From: DATKNA01 sp963755755
Lineage (GTDB): Bacteria > Actinomycetota > Actinomycetes > Actinomycetales > Kineosporiaceae
Direction: 5' to 3'
Length of the DNA stretch: 64,000 nt
NCBI GenBank assembly: GCA_963755755.1
Contig: CAVWLJ010000004.1
Coordinates: 248,001-312,000 of the forward strand
A program made the translations under genes and the position numbers. Shown here one piece after another: positions 44,639-54,373 of the stretch. Below the pieces are notes generated by a model. The model was not told the origin of the DNA and searched no databases. It saw only the letters and a list, made by a program, of their open reading frames with translations. The first letter of the stretch is position 1. Each line of letters starts with the position of its first letter.

Positions 44639-46900
44639 TCAGCCCGCGTCGAGCCGGGCGACGAAGTCGGCGGGCGCCATCGCGGCCCCGAACAACAGAC
44701 CCTGACCGATGTCGCATCCGAGGTCGGCCAGCGTCCGGGCGGCGGCAGCGTCCTCGATGCCCTCCGCGACCACGCGCAGCCCGAGGGCGTGAGCCATCGC
44801 GACGGTGTGGGCCACGATCGTGGCGGTGCGGCGCCGCCGGACGTCGCCGCCGAACACCCGGTCGAGCTTGAGCTCGTCGAAGGGGAGGTCGCGCAGGTAG
44901 GCCAGCGACGAGTAACCGGTGCCGAAGTCGTCCAGGGCCACGGCGATCCCGAGCGCCTGCCAGCGACGCAGGAGCGCGGCGGCGGCCTCCGGGTCCGCGA
45001 CGAGCGCCTCCTCGACGAGCTCGATCCGCAGCGCCTCCGGCGGCAGCCCGACCCGCTGCAGCGCCTCGGTGATCCGGTCGGTGAGGCCGGGGTCGAGCAG
45101 GTCGTCGGCGGTGAGGTTGACCCCGACCCCGACCGGGTGGCGGGACCACCAGGAGGCGCACGCCTCCAGCGCACGGTCGAGGACGACCGCCGCCACCGGG
45201 CGCATCAGCCCGGTGTGCGCGGCGAGCGGCATGAACGCCTCGGGGAGCAGGACGCCGTCGTCCGGGTGCCGCCAGCGGGCGAGGGCCTCGCAGCCGACGA
45301 TCCGCCCGCTCGTGAGGTCCACCTGCGGCTGCAGGTGCACGACGAGCTCACCGCGCTCCAGCCCCGAGCGCAGCTCCTCGACCCGGCGGAGCCGCCCCGG
45401 CCCGGCACCGTCCTTCTCCGGGTCGTAGACCGCGATCCCGCTGCCGGTGGCCTTGGCCCGGTGCACCGCCGCGTCGGCCTGGCGCAGCAGGTCCTCCGGG
45501 CGGCCGCGGGGGACGACGCAGGTGGCGACGCCCACCGCGGCCTGCACGCTGAGCCGGGCGCCGTCGAGCTCGAGCGGGTCCGCGAGGGCCTCGCGCAGCG
45601 CGGTCGCGACCCGGGTTGCGGGCTCGGTGCCGGCGCCGGGCAGCAGCACGGCGAACTCGTCACCCCCGAGCCGGGCGAGCAGCTGCGGCGGCCGCAGCAC
45701 GGCCTGGAACCGGGCGCCGACCTCGGTCAGCACCGCGTCGCCGGTCTCGCGGCCGAGCGCGACGTTGATCTCGTCGAAGCCGTCGATGTCCGCCAGGAGC
45801 AGGGCGACACGATCGCTCCAGCCGCTCCCGCCGCCCCCGTCCGGCCCGCCGACGACGTCGGAGGCGAGGGCCGCGCTGATCGCCTCGCGGCTCGCCAGCC
45901 CGGTGAGGCGGTCGGTGCGCTCGTCGCCGCTCCCGCGGCCGCGCGCGATGCTCACGGCGCCGCGGGCGAGCAGCGTGCCGATCGCGGCCCAGCCGGCGAG
46001 CGCGCTCGCCGTCGCGATCGGCGCTCCGGCCACTCGGGCACCGACGACGAGCAGCGCCACCCCGCCGCAGCTCCACGACAGCGCGCGCGCCGGCAGGGCG
46101 GCGACCACCGGGCGGCGCCGGTCCGCGGGCGGGACGCCCGGCGGCGGCTCGGAGACGGAGCTGCGCAGGGCGCCGACACCGACGAGGGTGAAGCCCGCAG
46201 CGGTGACGATCTCGGGAAGGCCGAAGCGTGCCGTCGTGCCGGAATGGCGGTGCAGCGCCTCGCCGACGGCGACGGTGAGGAAGCCACCGGCGACCCACCA
46301 CACGACCGGCCGGGATCGCCGCGACGCCAGCGCGGCACCGGCCAGCGCGAGGCAGGCGAGCGCGGCGAGCCAGACCGGGGGCGGGAGGCCGGACGGTGCC
46401 GCGCCCCCGTCGCGCACCGCCAGCAGTGCGGCGCTGACCACGGAGAACGACCCGAGCAGGACGACGGCGGCGTCCCACCGGTGCCCGGCCACCCAGCGCG
46501 GGAGGCGGCGGTGCAGCAGCACGAGGGCCACGGCGGCGAGCGGGGCGAAGGCCAGGGTCGCGACCTCGGGGACCCGCGCGGCGACGGCCCCGGCCAGGAG
46601 CACGAGGGCGAGGGCGAGCACCGACCACGCCGCCAGCGCCGGCATGCCCCGCGGGCCCGCGGTCCGCGCCCGCCAGGCCGCCGCCGCGCAGCACGCCGCC
46701 GTCGCGAGGACGACCCCGGCGAGCGCGGCGCCCCCTTCCTCCGCCACCGGCGTCGCCCGTGCGGTGCAGGCGCCCACCACGGCCAGCGCGACCAGTTGCA
46801 GGAAGCCGAGCCCCACGGTCAGCGGCCGGGTCGGCAGGTGCAGGGGCCACGGACGCGGCGCGGTGCTGCCGCCCGCCGTCCGCGCCGTCCGCGCCGTCAT
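44639..46900 (-). CDS. Membrane GGDEF-EAL protein in the maf operon
   Basis: 753 residues from ATG 46900, overlapping the maf stop (ATGA). Eight to ten hydrophobic helices to ~residue 330, GGDEF domain with LARLGGDEF (~411) and LLLADIDGFDEIN, and EAL domain with CEALARWRHPDDG (~537), ELVEEALV, DDFGTGYSSLAYLRDLPFDELKLDR, AEGIED. The inhibitory-site motif RxxD is replaced by RPPQ, so product feedback on the cyclase is probably lost. EAL metal residues look kept. Last gene of the GT-DUF885-maf-GGDEF/EAL string. Confidence 0.9.
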   Translation of the reverse strand: MTARTARTAGGSTAPRPWPLHLPTRPLTVGLGFLQLVALAVVGACTARATPVAEEGGAALAGVVLATAACCAAAAWRARTAGPRGMPALAAWSVLALALVLLAGAVAARVPEVATLAFAPLAAVALVLLHRRLPRWVAGHRWDAAVVLLGSFSVVSAALLAVRDGGAAPSGLPPPVWLAALACLALAGAALASRRSRPVVWWVAGGFLTVAVGEALHRHSGTTARFGLPEIVTAAGFTLVGVGALRSSVSEPPPGVPPADRRRPVVAALPARALSWSCGGVALLVVGARVAGAPIATASALAGWAAIGTLLARGAVSIARGRGSGDERTDRLTGLASREAISAALASDVVGGPDGGGGSGWSDRVALLLADIDGFDEINVALGRETGDAVLTEVGARFQAVLRPPQLLARLGGDEFAVLLPGAGTEPATRVATALREALADPLELDGARLSVQAAVGVATCVVPRGRPEDLLRQADAAVHRAKATGSGIAVYDPEKDGAGPGRLRRVEELRSGLERGELVVHLQPQVDLTSGRIVGCEALARWRHPDDGVLLPEAFMPLAAHTGLMRPVAAVVLDRALEACASWWSRHPVGVGVNLTADDLLDPGLTDRITEALQRVGLPPEALRIELVEEALVADPEAAAALLRRWQALGIAVALDDFGTGYSSLAYLRDLPFDELKLDRVFGGDVRRRRTATIVAHTVAMAHALGLRVVAEGIEDAAAARTLADLGCDIGQGLLFGAAMAPADFVARLDAG

Positions 46901-47535
46901 GCCGGGCCGGTTCCCTGGAGGGTCCACAGGCCGTGCCAGCGGACGCCGATCTCGCCCAGCAGCTCCCGGAGCAGAGGGAGGGAGATGCCGACCACGCCGT
47001 GGTGGTCGCCCTCGACGCCCGTCACGTAGGCGCCGCCGAGACCGTCGACCGTGAACGCCCCGGCGACGGCCAGCGGCTCGCCGGTGGCCACGTAGGCCTC
47101 GATCTCGTCGTCGCCGAGATCCGCGAAGTGCACCGTCGTCGAGGAGACGGCGCCGAGGGTGGCGCCGCTGCCGCCGTCCCCGGAGTCGCGGGTGTCGACG
47201 ACCCAGTGGCCCGTGTGCAGCACGCCCGCCCGCCCCCGCATGCGCCGCCAGCGCTCGGCGGCGCGCTCCGGCGTCCCCGGCTTGCCGAACACCTCGCCGT
47301 CCAGCTCGAGCACCGAGTCGCAGCCCACCACCAGAGCGTCCTCCACATCTCCGGCGACGTCCTCGGCCTTCGCCCGCGCCAGCACCAGCGCGACGTCCTC
47401 CCCGGCGGTGACGCCGTAGCGGGCGACGACGGCGTCCTCGTCGACGCCCGAGACCCGCACGACGGGGTCGATCCCGGCGGCGGCGAGCGTGGCGCGCCTG
47501 GCGGGCGAGGCCGATGCGAGCACGAGAGCGATCAT
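46897..47535 (-). CDS. maf: Maf-type nucleotide pyrophosphatase
   Basis: 212 residues from ATG 47535. House-cleaning hydrolysis of non-canonical nucleoside triphosphates. LVLASASPARRATLAAAGI (substrate loop), VVGCDSVLELDGEVFGKPGTPERAAE (metal Asp and Lys), THTGHWVV-type GVLHTGHWVVDT, VHFADLGDDEIEAYVATGEP, and GAFTVDGLGGAYVTGVEGDHHGVVGISLPLL. All family motifs present. In many actinobacteria maf lies between accA3 and accD5; here that interval is filled by other genes. Confidence 0.93.
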   Translation of the reverse strand: MIALVLASASPARRATLAAAGIDPVVRVSGVDEDAVVARYGVTAGEDVALVLARAKAEDVAGDVEDALVVGCDSVLELDGEVFGKPGTPERAAERWRRMRGRAGVLHTGHWVVDTRDSGDGGSGATLGAVSSTTVHFADLGDDEIEAYVATGEPLAVAGAFTVDGLGGAYVTGVEGDHHGVVGISLPLLRELLGEIGVRWHGLWTLQGTGPA

Positions 47536-49253
47536 GCCGAAAGCAACGCCGATCGCAGCACGTCGAGGCCGACGGACCCGAGGTCGAGCGCTCGCCGGTG
47601 GAACTCGCGCAGGTCGAAGGCGTCACCCTCACGGCCGCGGACCTGGTCGCGCAGGTCGAGCCAGGCCCGCTCGCCGACCTTGTAGGCGATCGCCTGGCCC
47701 GGCCAGCCCAGGTAGCGCTCGAGCTCGAACCGCAGCTGCGGATCGGGCATCCGGGTGTGCCGGCGCAGGAACGTCCACGCCTTCTCGGCGTCCCAGACCC
47801 CGCCCCCGACCTCCTCGGGCGCGGCGAGCCCGCAGTGCACGCCGATGTCGACGACGACGCGCGCAGAGCGCAGCGCGTGCGCGTCGAGCATGCCCATCAG
47901 GTCGCCGTCGTCCTCGAGGTACCCCAGCTCCTCCATCAGCCGCTCCGCGTAGAGCGCCCAGCCCTCGCCGTGGCCGCTGACCCAGCACCCCAGCCGGCGC
48001 CAGCGGTTGAGCGTGCCGGAGAGGTAGGCCACCTGGCCGCACTGCAGGTGATGGCCCGGAACGCCCTCGTGGTAGACGGTCGAGGTCTCGCGCCAGGTCG
48101 AGAAGCTCTCGGTGCCCGCCGGTACCGACCACCACATCTGCCCGGGGCGGGAGAAGTCCTCCGACGGCGGGGTGTAGTAGACGGCACCGGACGTCGACGG
48201 CGCGATCCGGCAGCGCAGGGTCCGCACCGGACCGGGGATGTCGAAGTGGGTGCGACCGAGCTCGTCGACGGCGCGGTCCGAGACCTCCTGCATCCAGTGC
48301 CGGAACTCCTCCGCGCCGGTGATGCTCCGCGCCGGGTCGGCGTCCAGGGCCGCGATGCCCGCAGCGATCGCGGCCTGCACGCTCGGCGGGTCGTCGCCGG
48401 AGGGCGCGTCGGGGACCAGGCGGCGAGCGACCTCCGCCATCCGCAGCTCGACCCGGGCCAGCTCCTCCAGGCCCCAGGCGTAGGTCTCGTCGACGTCCAC
48501 CACCGAGCCGAGGAACTCGCGGGCGTGCACCGCGTAGCGGTCGCGGCCCACGGCGTCCCGCTCGGTCGCCGCCCGGAGCAGCGTCGCCTCGAGCCAGTCC
48601 GCGAGCTCGCCATAGGTCGCCGCCGCCGCCTGCGCCCCTCGCCCGAGATCCTCCCGGACCCGGTCGGGCGGCGGCGCGCCGTCCGCCGTCCGGGCCTCGA
48701 CCGGCACGGCGAGGAAGAAGCCCGCCGGCGCGCCGAAGTCCCGCGCCTGTCCCACCGCGGCACGCACCTGCCGTGCGGGCGGCACCCACCCGCCCGCCAG
48801 CGCGGCCTGCAGGCTCTCCCGGTACCCGGCGATCGCGGCGGGCATCGCGGCCAGCCGGCCGGCCACCCTCGACCAGTCCTCGGCCGTCGCCATGGGCGTG
48901 ACGTCGAAGACGTCGCGCAGCACCTGGACCGGGCTGGCGATGTTGTTCAACTCCGCGAGGTCAAGGCCGAGCTCGTGCCGTTCGACGACGAGGCCGAGCC
49001 GCTCCCGCAGCGCCGCGGCGGTCACGGCGTCGGTGGCGTCGAGGGGCACGGTCGCGTCCAGGGTCGCGAGCGTCGCGCGCGCCAGCCGGACGGCACGGTC
49101 GTGGCCGGCCGGGGTGAGGTCCGTGAGCCGGTCGTCGTGCCCGGAGATCCCCGCGAAGGTGGCGAACACCGGGTCCTGCGCCGCGAGCGCCTCGAGGTAG
49201 CCGTCGGCGACGGCGTCGACGGCGGTCCGAGCGCGCGAGGGGGCGTCGGTCAC
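47532..49253 (-). CDS. DUF885 family (M32-like) metallo-hydrolase
   Basis: 573 residues from GTG 49253, stop overlapping the maf start. All-helical DUF885 protein with the zinc motif VYHEGVPGHHLQ (~residue 400; HExxxGHH type), downstream GHGEGWALYAERLMEELG with the third ligand, and C-terminal LERYLGWPGQAIAYKVGERAWLDLRDQ. Probably a cytoplasmic carboxypeptidase-like enzyme; no substrate known. No signal peptide. Translationally coupled on both sides. The open frame extends to 50642, but that part is the shadow of the glycosyltransferase gene. Confidence 0.88.
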   Translation of the reverse strand: MTDAPSRARTAVDAVADGYLEALAAQDPVFATFAGISGHDDRLTDLTPAGHDRAVRLARATLATLDATVPLDATDAVTAAALRERLGLVVERHELGLDLAELNNIASPVQVLRDVFDVTPMATAEDWSRVAGRLAAMPAAIAGYRESLQAALAGGWVPPARQVRAAVGQARDFGAPAGFFLAVPVEARTADGAPPPDRVREDLGRGAQAAAATYGELADWLEATLLRAATERDAVGRDRYAVHAREFLGSVVDVDETYAWGLEELARVELRMAEVARRLVPDAPSGDDPPSVQAAIAAGIAALDADPARSITGAEEFRHWMQEVSDRAVDELGRTHFDIPGPVRTLRCRIAPSTSGAVYYTPPSEDFSRPGQMWWSVPAGTESFSTWRETSTVYHEGVPGHHLQCGQVAYLSGTLNRWRRLGCWVSGHGEGWALYAERLMEELGYLEDDGDLMGMLDAHALRSARVVVDIGVHCGLAAPEEVGGGVWDAEKAWTFLRRHTRMPDPQLRFELERYLGWPGQAIAYKVGERAWLDLRDQVRGREGDAFDLREFHRRALDLGSVGLDVLRSALLSA

Positions 49254-50638
49254 CGCCCCACGACACTCTGCGTCGCCGGGTCGTGCTGCCCCGCCGCGCC
49301 CGCGGCGGACTCGGAGGCCGAGCCCGCGACGAGGGCGTGCAGGGCCTGGGCACGCGGATCCAGCTGAACGTCGCGGCGGTAGCGCCGGGCGAAGCGCACA
49401 CACTCCTCGCGCACGTCGTCGCCCGCCGTGAGGGCGGCCTGCGCCGCCGCGCCCAGGGCCTTCGCCACGTCGTCGGCATCGAGGGATGCGGCCGGGAACC
49501 AGAGCGGATACCCGCGCAGCACGTCGGACGCCGCGTTGTCGGGGTCGTGCACCGACACGATCGGCAGCCCCGTGGCGAGGTACTCGTAGACCTTGCCGGA
49601 GGTCACGTAGGCGCCGCTGCCCAGCACGAGCAACAGGACGTCGAAGCCGGCGTAGGTCGAGCGGACCGCGGCCTTCGGCGCGGGCCCGAGGTATCGCACG
49701 CCGAGGTGCGCCCCGGACTGGATCGCCTCCCGCACCACCGGGACCGGCCTGTTGTGGCCGATGTAACCGTGCAGCTCGACGACGGAACGTCGGAGCAGAG
49801 GAAAGGAGCGGCGTGCCTCCCGCCAGCCCTCGACCAGCGCAGCGAGGGGCACCTGCCGAGTGAGCGTGCCGATGTAGCCGAACGTCAGGCCACCGTCGGG
49901 CGAGGACCGCCGCCCTGCCCCTTCGGCCTCGAGCTCGGGGTCGTAGCCGTTGGCGACGACGTGCATCTTCGCCGCATGCCTGGGGTGTTCGGCGGCGTAC
50001 CGGGCCCGGATGGGGTCGTTGACGTACCAGACCTCGCTGGCCCCGGCGAGCACACGCTCCTCCCAGCGGCCGGCCCGGGACGAGGCGGTGTGGGTGCGCG
50101 CCCCGCTGAAGACGTCGAAGGACCAGGCGTCGCGGTAGTCCGCGACGAAGGGCACGCCGTGCGCCTCGTGCAGGCGCAGGGGAGCGGTGAAAGCGACGTG
50201 CGGGTTGGCGGTCGCCACGCACAGGTCGACGGGGCGCTCGGCGTGGATGCGCTCGGCGGCGGACTCGATCACGTTCCGCCAGGGCCCGTAGGTCCGCTCC
50301 GGGAACGGCCGGGTGTCGAGGGCGCGGTGCATCCGGGTCCACAGGTGCGGGGCGGTAGCCCTGAAGAGCGACCACTGGCGGACGTCGGACTCCAGGGCCG
50401 GCCAGGCGAAGGGGACCCGCTCGACCCGGATCCGCGGGTCCACGAGGGCGTCGAGCGAGGTGTCGAGCCCGGTGTAGCGCTCGAAGACCTCCCGCTCGCA
50501 GGTGAGGACGGTGACGTCCCAGCCGTTGCGCGCGAAGGCGTTGGCGCTCGCCAGCGCTCGGTACGTGCCTCCGTTGCGGCACGGCGGGAACCCCCACGCC
50601 ACGTACAGGACGTGTGGCGCCCTTCCCCCTGCCGACAT
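49250..50638 (-). CDS. Glycosyltransferase (GT4-like)
   Basis: 462 residues from ATG 50638. N-terminal acceptor domain HVLYVAWGFPPCRNGGTYRALASANAFARNGWDVTVLTC, then DLCVATANPHVAF and VPFVADYRDAWSFD; C-terminal donor domain GLTFGYIGTLTRQ, VRYLGPAPKAAVRSTYAGFDVLLLVLGSGAYVTSGKVYEYLATGLPIV. GT-B fold, probably envelope polysaccharide. First gene of the coupled string with DUF885, maf and GGDEF-EAL. The 113-base gap upstream contains the AT-rich TTTTCAGCCTAG (50678-50689), where its promoter should be. Confidence 0.87.
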   Translation of the reverse strand: MSAGGRAPHVLYVAWGFPPCRNGGTYRALASANAFARNGWDVTVLTCEREVFERYTGLDTSLDALVDPRIRVERVPFAWPALESDVRQWSLFRATAPHLWTRMHRALDTRPFPERTYGPWRNVIESAAERIHAERPVDLCVATANPHVAFTAPLRLHEAHGVPFVADYRDAWSFDVFSGARTHTASSRAGRWEERVLAGASEVWYVNDPIRARYAAEHPRHAAKMHVVANGYDPELEAEGAGRRSSPDGGLTFGYIGTLTRQVPLAALVEGWREARRSFPLLRRSVVELHGYIGHNRPVPVVREAIQSGAHLGVRYLGPAPKAAVRSTYAGFDVLLLVLGSGAYVTSGKVYEYLATGLPIVSVHDPDNAASDVLRGYPLWFPAASLDADDVAKALGAAAQAALTAGDDVREECVRFARRYRRDVQLDPRAQALHALVAGSASESAAGAAGQHDPATQSVVGR

Positions 50639-50751
50639 GCACCCTCCTGCGGTTCTCGGTCGCTTCGTACCAGTCCGCTTTTCAGCCTAGTTGCGTCCGG
50701 CCGTGCGGCGGGCACCAAGGCTGCGGACCGGGACGGCGTGCCGCGGCAGGT

Positions 50752-51867
50752 TCAGGCCGGCGAAACCCGGGTGGCGAGGAGATCCGGGCCCCGTCCGGCC
50801 ACGCCTGCCGCCGCATCGGCGAGGGCGGCCACGACCTGGTGCGCCGCGTCGCCGGCGCCGTACGGCATGGCCCCGCTCCAGTCGGGTCGGGGCCGGGTGA
50901 CGGCCTCGGCGACGCCCGTGAGGCCTCCGCGGAGCACGTTCCACCCCAGTTCGACGGTCTCGACCCACTCGGTCTCAGTGCGCAACGTGGTGCAGGGCAC
51001 CCGCAGCAGGAAGGCCTCCTTCTGCAGCCCACCGGAGTCCGTCACGACGCCCGCCGAACGCACGACCGCTGCCACCAGCGCCGGGTAGGGCATGGGAGCG
51101 GCGGGGAACAGGGCCCCGGACCGCAGGGGAAGGCCGGCTTCGGCCGCCCTCGCTGCCAGCCGGGGATGGGTCAGCAGGACGACGGGCAGCGGGAGCCCCG
51201 AGAGCTGCTCCACGATCGCGCGCAGGCGCGCCTCGTCGTCGGTGTTCTCCGCCCGGTGGATCGTCGCGACGAGGTAGGGCCGCTCGGGGTCGACGTCCGC
51301 GGGCAGTTCCGGCACCTGGCCGCCCACCGCGTCCCGGACGCGGAACAGGACGTCGACCATGACGTCTCCCACGAGCCGGGAGCGGCCGGCCAGCCCCTCG
51401 TCGGCGAGGTGGCGCATGGCGACGACCGTGGGTGCCAGCAGGAGATCGGCGGCGTGGTCGGTGAGGACGCGGTTGTGCTCCTCGGGCATGCGCCGGTTGA
51501 AGGAGCGCAGACCGGCCTCCAGATGGGCCACCGGCAGGTGCTGCTTCACGGCGGAGAGCGCCCCCGCCAGCGTCGAGTTGGTGTCGCCGTAGACCAGAAC
51601 CCAATCGGGCCGGTGCTCGTCGAGCACGGCGTCCATGGCCGACAGGATCGCGCCGGTCTGCACGCCGTGACTGCCCGAGCCCACACCGAGGTGCACGTCC
51701 GGCGCCGGGATCCGCAGGTCGGCGAAGAAGACGTCCGACAGCGCCGGGTCGTAGTGCTGCCCGGTGTGCACGATGACGTGCTCGTGCCCGGTCCCCGCGA
51801 AGGCGGCGGCGACCGGCGCGAGCTTGACGAACTGAGGACGGGCGCCGACGACGCTGAGGACCTTCAC
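50752..51867 (-). CDS. wecB: UDP-N-acetylglucosamine 2-epimerase (non-hydrolysing)
   Basis: 371 residues from GTG 51867. UDP-GlcNAc to UDP-ManNAc for envelope polysaccharide. KVLSVVGARPQFVKLAPV, IVHTGQHYDPALSDVFF, GSGSHGVQTG, VLVYGDTNSTLAGAL, AHLEAGLRSFNRRMPEEHNR (catalytic Glu/His region), DSGGLQKEAFLLRVPC. All core motifs kept. Divergent from the coiled-coil/GT operon with a 116-base shared promoter region. Confidence 0.94.
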   Translation of the reverse strand: MKVLSVVGARPQFVKLAPVAAAFAGTGHEHVIVHTGQHYDPALSDVFFADLRIPAPDVHLGVGSGSHGVQTGAILSAMDAVLDEHRPDWVLVYGDTNSTLAGALSAVKQHLPVAHLEAGLRSFNRRMPEEHNRVLTDHAADLLLAPTVVAMRHLADEGLAGRSRLVGDVMVDVLFRVRDAVGGQVPELPADVDPERPYLVATIHRAENTDDEARLRAIVEQLSGLPLPVVLLTHPRLAARAAEAGLPLRSGALFPAAPMPYPALVAAVVRSAGVVTDSGGLQKEAFLLRVPCTTLRTETEWVETVELGWNVLRGGLTGVAEAVTRPRPDWSGAMPYGAGDAAHQVVAALADAAAGVAGRGPDLLATRVSPA

Positions 51868-51983
51868 GAAGGGGTCTCCTGGGAACCGTGCGGGTGAGAG
51901 TCGCCTCGGACGATAGCCTCCCTCGGTGCCCGGGAAGACACTCCTCGGGCCGCTTGGCAGGCACTGCCGGAAGGAGTCTCGCC

Positions 51984-52760
51984 GTGACCGCCGCCGTGCC
52001 CGAGCCGGCCACACCGCTCGACACCGTGGAGCTGACCCGCCGTCTGCGCGAGGCCGAGGCGGAACGTGATCGCGTCACGGCGCAGCTGCAGCGGCTGGAG
52101 AGCTCGACCGCGGTCCAGCTCGCGCGGGTGCTTGCCGCGGGCGCCCGGAACCCGCGGCGAGGGATCGTGGACGTCCCGCGGGAAACGGCCTCGCTGCTGC
52201 GCCGGCGGCGGTCCCGGCGCGCCGGCGTCGCCCCCCAGCCGGCCCACACGTCCGCGGCCCCGTCCCCGCCCGGCCGCCAGGGGCCGGCGACGGCAGGCGA
52301 CCGGGCCACATCCGCCGGCGAGGACCTGGGGAGCCGGCTGCTCGCGGCCTCCGCGCTCCTGGTGCTGCCGCGGGACCGACCGGTCCTTGCCGTCGTGGCC
52401 GATCCCTCCCTGGGTCGGGCGTGGGCGGACGCGGCTCTGGTGCAGGTCCTGCGCCCGGACGACGCGACCGAGGTGCTCGCCGCGGTCGGTCCGGACGTGC
52501 TCGTCGTCCATGCCGCGGCCGGCCGAGCCGGGCCCTGGGCCGGGTTCGGCAGCTACGAGGTCCCGGAGCGGGACCTCACGGTCCGGGAGCTGCTCCGCGC
52601 GGCCCGCGACCGGAACGTCCCGGCGGTGCTCGTCGCGGCCGAGGACGGGCAGGATCTCCCGATGATCACGGATGCCCGCTCGCTCTTCGCCGGCGAGGTG
52701 CCGGAGGGCGCCACCGTCGGCGACGTGCTCGCGGCGGCGGGACGGGTGGCTGCGGCATGA
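51984..52760 (+). CDS. Coiled-coil protein of a glycosyltransferase operon
   Basis: 258 residues from GTG 51984 with GGAAGGAG at 51969-51976. Not a recognised family. N-terminal coiled coil (ELTRRLREAEAERDRVTAQLQRLES, residues ~14-38) and a basic RRRRSRR region, Pro/Ala linker, then an alpha/beta domain with strands such as LLVLPRDRPVLAVVADPS and VLVVHAAAGRAGPWAG that looks like a degenerate GT-B half. The stop overlaps the next glycosyltransferase start (ATGA), so it may be that enzyme's partner. Confidence 0.65.
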   Translation: MTAAVPEPATPLDTVELTRRLREAEAERDRVTAQLQRLESSTAVQLARVLAAGARNPRRGIVDVPRETASLLRRRRSRRAGVAPQPAHTSAAPSPPGRQGPATAGDRATSAGEDLGSRLLAASALLVLPRDRPVLAVVADPSLGRAWADAALVQVLRPDDATEVLAAVGPDVLVVHAAAGRAGPWAGFGSYEVPERDLTVRELLRAARDRNVPAVLVAAEDGQDLPMITDARSLFAGEVPEGATVGDVLAAAGRVAAA

Positions 52761-54329
52761 GGCGCGCCGGCCTCACCGCGCTCGTGGGCGATGTCGCCGA
52801 CCCGGCGATGGAGCGTCTCGCCGGCGCCCTGGAGCGCAACGACGTCAAGGTCCGCCGGGTGGGCCAGGGGAACGGGACGACGGCCCCTGCCACGCTCCTG
52901 GCCGGCGTCCTCGAGCAGGACGGCCGGGAGCCCGCGGACGTCGTCGCGCTCGGCGGGCCCGGCCTGCTCGCCGAGGCCGCCCGGGCGGCTCAGCTCGAGG
53001 GCCGGGTCTGGGCCGTGGCCTCGGGCCTCCCCCCGGACGCGGAGCTCCTCCGCGCCGTTCCCACCCCGATCGCCGACGTGGCCGAGGTGGCGCGCTGGGT
53101 GATCTGCTCGCACGAACGCACGCGCGGCCTGGTGGACGCGCGGATCGCAGGCGGTCGCGAAGCGGACGGCGGTGCTGCCGCTCGAACCTGCCGGCGACGG
53201 CGCGGCCTCGGACCCGGCGGTGCTCGACGCGGCGACCGCCCTCCTGCTGGACCGGACGTTCCCGGCCGCCCCGTGGCCGAGCCGGCCCCGGCCGTTGCGG
53301 GTCGTGGTGGCCGGCCACGCCCTGCACTTCCTCGAGGCCGTGACCCAGTGGCTGCGCGGGCTGCCGGAGGTGGAGCTGCGGATCGACCACGTCCCGTCGT
53401 TCAGCCGCCACGACGAGGCCGCCAGCCGCGAGCACGTCGCCTGGGCCGACACCGTGGTGTGCGAGTGGGCCAGTCCGGTGGCGGCGTGGTACAGCCGCCA
53501 CAAGCGGCCGGGCCAGCGCCTCGTGGTGCGCCTGCACAGGGCCGAGCTCTACTCCTCGTGGTGGGAGGGCATCGACGTCGCGGCCGTGGACCAGGTCGTC
53601 TGCGTCAGCCCGCACTACGCGCGCCTGACGCGGGAGATCACCGGCTGGCCCACCGACAAGGTCGTGGTCATCCCGAACTACGTCGACACGACCGTCCTCG
53701 ACCGGCCCAAGCTGGCGTGCGCGCCGTTCGTGCTGGGGATGATGGGCGTGGTCCCCAGCCGCAAGCGGCTCGACCTCGCCTTCGACCTGCTCGAGCGGCT
53801 GCGCGCGGAGGACCCGCGGTTCAGCCTGCACGTCAAGAGCCGGTTCGCCTGGGAGGTCCCCTGGGCGTGGCGTGACCCGGACGAGCGGGCGGCGGCCGAA
53901 GGCGCCGTCCGCCGGGCACGCAGGAGCGCGCTCCTCGCCGACGGCGTCGTCTTCGACAGCTACGGGCCGGACGTGGCGGCCTGGTTGCGCAAGGTCGGGT
54001 GGGTGCTCTCCCTGAGCGACGACGAGAGCTTCCACCTGGCGCCCGCCGAGGGCATGGCCAGCGGGGCCGTGCCGCTGGTCCGCCCCTGGCCGGGCTCGGA
54101 GACGATCTACGCGGACGAGTGGATCGCCCGCGCCGGCGACGGGGCGGACGAGCCGGTGGAGGCCGTCGTCGCGCGCATGGCCACGCGCGTGCTCGACGTC
54201 ACTCGCGACGGCAGCTGGGAGAGGCTGCGGCACGAGGCGCAGGCACAGGCGCGCGCGTCCTTCGACGTGACCACCGTCTGCGAGCTCTTCGGGCGGATCC
54301 TCGTCGAGGACCTCAGCGCCGGCGGTTAA
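52757..54329 (+). CDS. Glycosyltransferase (GT4-like, frameshifted as read)
   Basis: ~523 residues after removing one base near 53159. N-terminal part TALVGDVADPAMERLAGALERN to ADVAEVARWVICSHERTRGLVD; after the slip RTAVLPLEPAGD and then VVVAGHALHFLEAVTQWLR, WADTVVCEWASPVAAWYSRH, VCVSPHYARLTREITGW, VVIPNYVDTTVL, VLGMMGVVPSRKRLDLAFDLLERLR and WVLSLSDDESFHLAPAEGMASGAVPLV, the donor-binding site. Surface polysaccharide synthesis is likely. ATG 52757 overlaps the previous stop. One extra base is the only defect. Confidence 0.85.
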
Positions 54330-54373
54330 CCTGAGCGTGACCTTCCGCGGGAGGAAGGCGGCCGGAGGACGTC

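Noticed and set aside
47532..50642. Single 1036-codon fusion of a glycosyltransferase-like part with DUF885
   Set aside because: Upstream of 49253 this frame is an out-of-frame shadow of the real glycosyltransferase gene; DUF885 has its own GTG with the usual 4-base overlap.
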